Translations under genes and position numbers: made by a program
The notes under the pieces: generated by a model
Seen by the model: the letters and a program-made list of their open reading frames with translations, nothing else
The model's database searches: none
Told to the model about the DNA's origin: nothing
Assembly (NCBI GenBank): GCA_964526645.1
Contig: CAZGJN010000019.1
Span: 1 to 64,000 of the forward strand
Source: JADJNW01 sp964526645
GTDB taxonomy: Bacteria > Bacteroidota > Bacteroidia > Chitinophagales > Saprospiraceae
DNA: 64,000 bases
Direction of reading: 5' to 3'
In this document: positions 63,587 to 64,000 of the stretch, in pieces
Position numbering within the stretch: the first letter of the stretch is position 1
How the letters are laid out: each line of letters opens with the position of its first letter

Positions 63587-63617
63587 GATAATAACGAGTT
63601 TAATTATTTTAATAAAA

Positions 63618-64000
63618 TTATTTCACTCCCATGATTTGGCTCATCATTACCATTGGATCTTGAACGCCCCAACCGGCTTTTGCTTTTCCTTCATTGTTAA
63701 ATTCGTAAATATTTACATCTCTGATTTTAAAAGATTTGCCAGTGGCTTTCATGCCCATAAAGTCATTTTTGAAAGTACCCGACATTTCCAATTCGACCCA
63801 TACCATATTACCTTCCGCTACCGTGCGAAGCACTTTCCAGTCCACATCAGGAAATGCTGCCACAAATTGTTTGGCGGCTTCTTCTACTGCGGCTCTACCT
63901 TGTACAGGCTCTGGTCCCATGCTGTAATCAACGTAGTCATCCGCCATGATGCTAAACCATGCTTGGGCATCGCGCGTTTTACTATATTCTTCATAAGATT
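63618..64000 (-). CDS. SnoaL-like/NTF2-like protein (5' partial)
   Basis: The frame is open through the right edge (SYEEYSKTRDAQAWFSIMADDYVDYS), so the start lies outside. The visible ~127 residues have the NTF2/SnoaL cone-fold pattern: WFSIMADDYVDYSMGPEPVQGRAAV, then FPDVDWKVLRTVAEGNMVWVELEMSGTF, GKSFKIRDVNIYEFNNEGKAKAGWGVQD. Such proteins are often polyketide cyclase-like or ester hydrolysis-like enzymes, or simple ligand binders; the function is not predictable. The next gene on the strand is the small membrane protein. Confidence 0.8.
   Translation of the reverse strand, partial: SYEEYSKTRDAQAWFSIMADDYVDYSMGPEPVQGRAAVEEAAKQFVAAFPDVDWKVLRTVAEGNMVWVELEMSGTFKNDFMGMKATGKSFKIRDVNIYEFNNEGKAKAGWGVQDPMVMMSQIMGVK

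Noticed and set aside
1..64000. CRISPR array, prophage, insertion sequence or rRNA
   Set aside because: No regularly spaced repeats, integrase, transposase, phage structural genes or rRNA sequence could be found on either strand.

Overview
The window is about 64 kb of a single chromosome, most likely from a member of the Bacteroidota and possibly the Saprospiria (the class is an inference). Supporting signs are three secreted proteins with C-terminal type IX secretion (T9SS) sorting domains, BshA of bacillithiol synthesis, an atpD-atpC pair separate from the other ATP synthase genes, Bacteroidota-style promoters (TTG, 18 bp, TAnnTTTG), starts without a Shine-Dalgarno sequence, and several lipoproteins. 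No insertion sequence, prophage, CRISPR array or rRNA was seen. One tRNA (Asn, GTT) is present. Gene density is high and most genes are ordinary housekeeping or envelope genes.

Layout. 0-9.6 kb: a partial coiled-coil/PD-(D/E)XK protein, a DUF4286 protein, UvrD-type helicase, an AhpD-like protein, a T9SS beta-propeller lipoprotein, a COG3650-like lipoprotein, isocitrate dehydrogenase and a beta-carbonic anhydrase. 9.6-19.2 kb: thiolase, tRNA-Asn, PfkB sugar kinase, UvrA, GntP permease, atpC and atpD. 19.4-23.5 kb: a compact operon of a short DUF5691-like protein, a MoxR AAA+ ATPase and a DUF5682 protein. 23.7-28 kb: T9SS SBBP-propeller protein, TPR lipoprotein, mevalonate kinase and a CYTH protein. 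28-29.7 kb: a CBS protein and a thioredoxin-like/UspA fusion behind an FNR-like box. 29.7-37.3 kb: a minus-strand series (GNAT, ExoIII, M20 peptidase, RfbA, receiver protein, unknown), then a lactonase, TlpA-like thioredoxin and BshA. 37.4-46.7 kb: a large T9SS adhesin-like protein, a MerR regulator, a flippase, a small membrane protein, PCD, methionine aminotransferase and a PurF-like enzyme. 46.8-54.1 kb: PBP1A and three amidohydrolase paralogues. 54.3-60.7 kb: a TMTC-like membrane TPR protein, a GH3/beta-lactamase fusion and a LolCE/FtsX-type permease. 60.7-64 kb: an AT-rich patch with a barrel-like protein and a frameshifted lipoprotein, then a small membrane protein and a partial SnoaL-like gene.

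The strongest candidates for something under-described are: (1) the DUF5691/MoxR/DUF5682 operon, whose DUF5682 protein keeps the residue signature of the TIKI/TraB/EreA hydrolase superfamily while the VWA and SWIM partners expected from related loci are missing; (2) the amidohydrolase trio, in which only the middle gene keeps the metal ligands; (3) the CBS and thioredoxin-like/Usp pair with an FNR-type operator; and (4) the structured leader in front of the CYTH/mevalonate kinase pair. All functional statements come from reading motifs; no database search was run.
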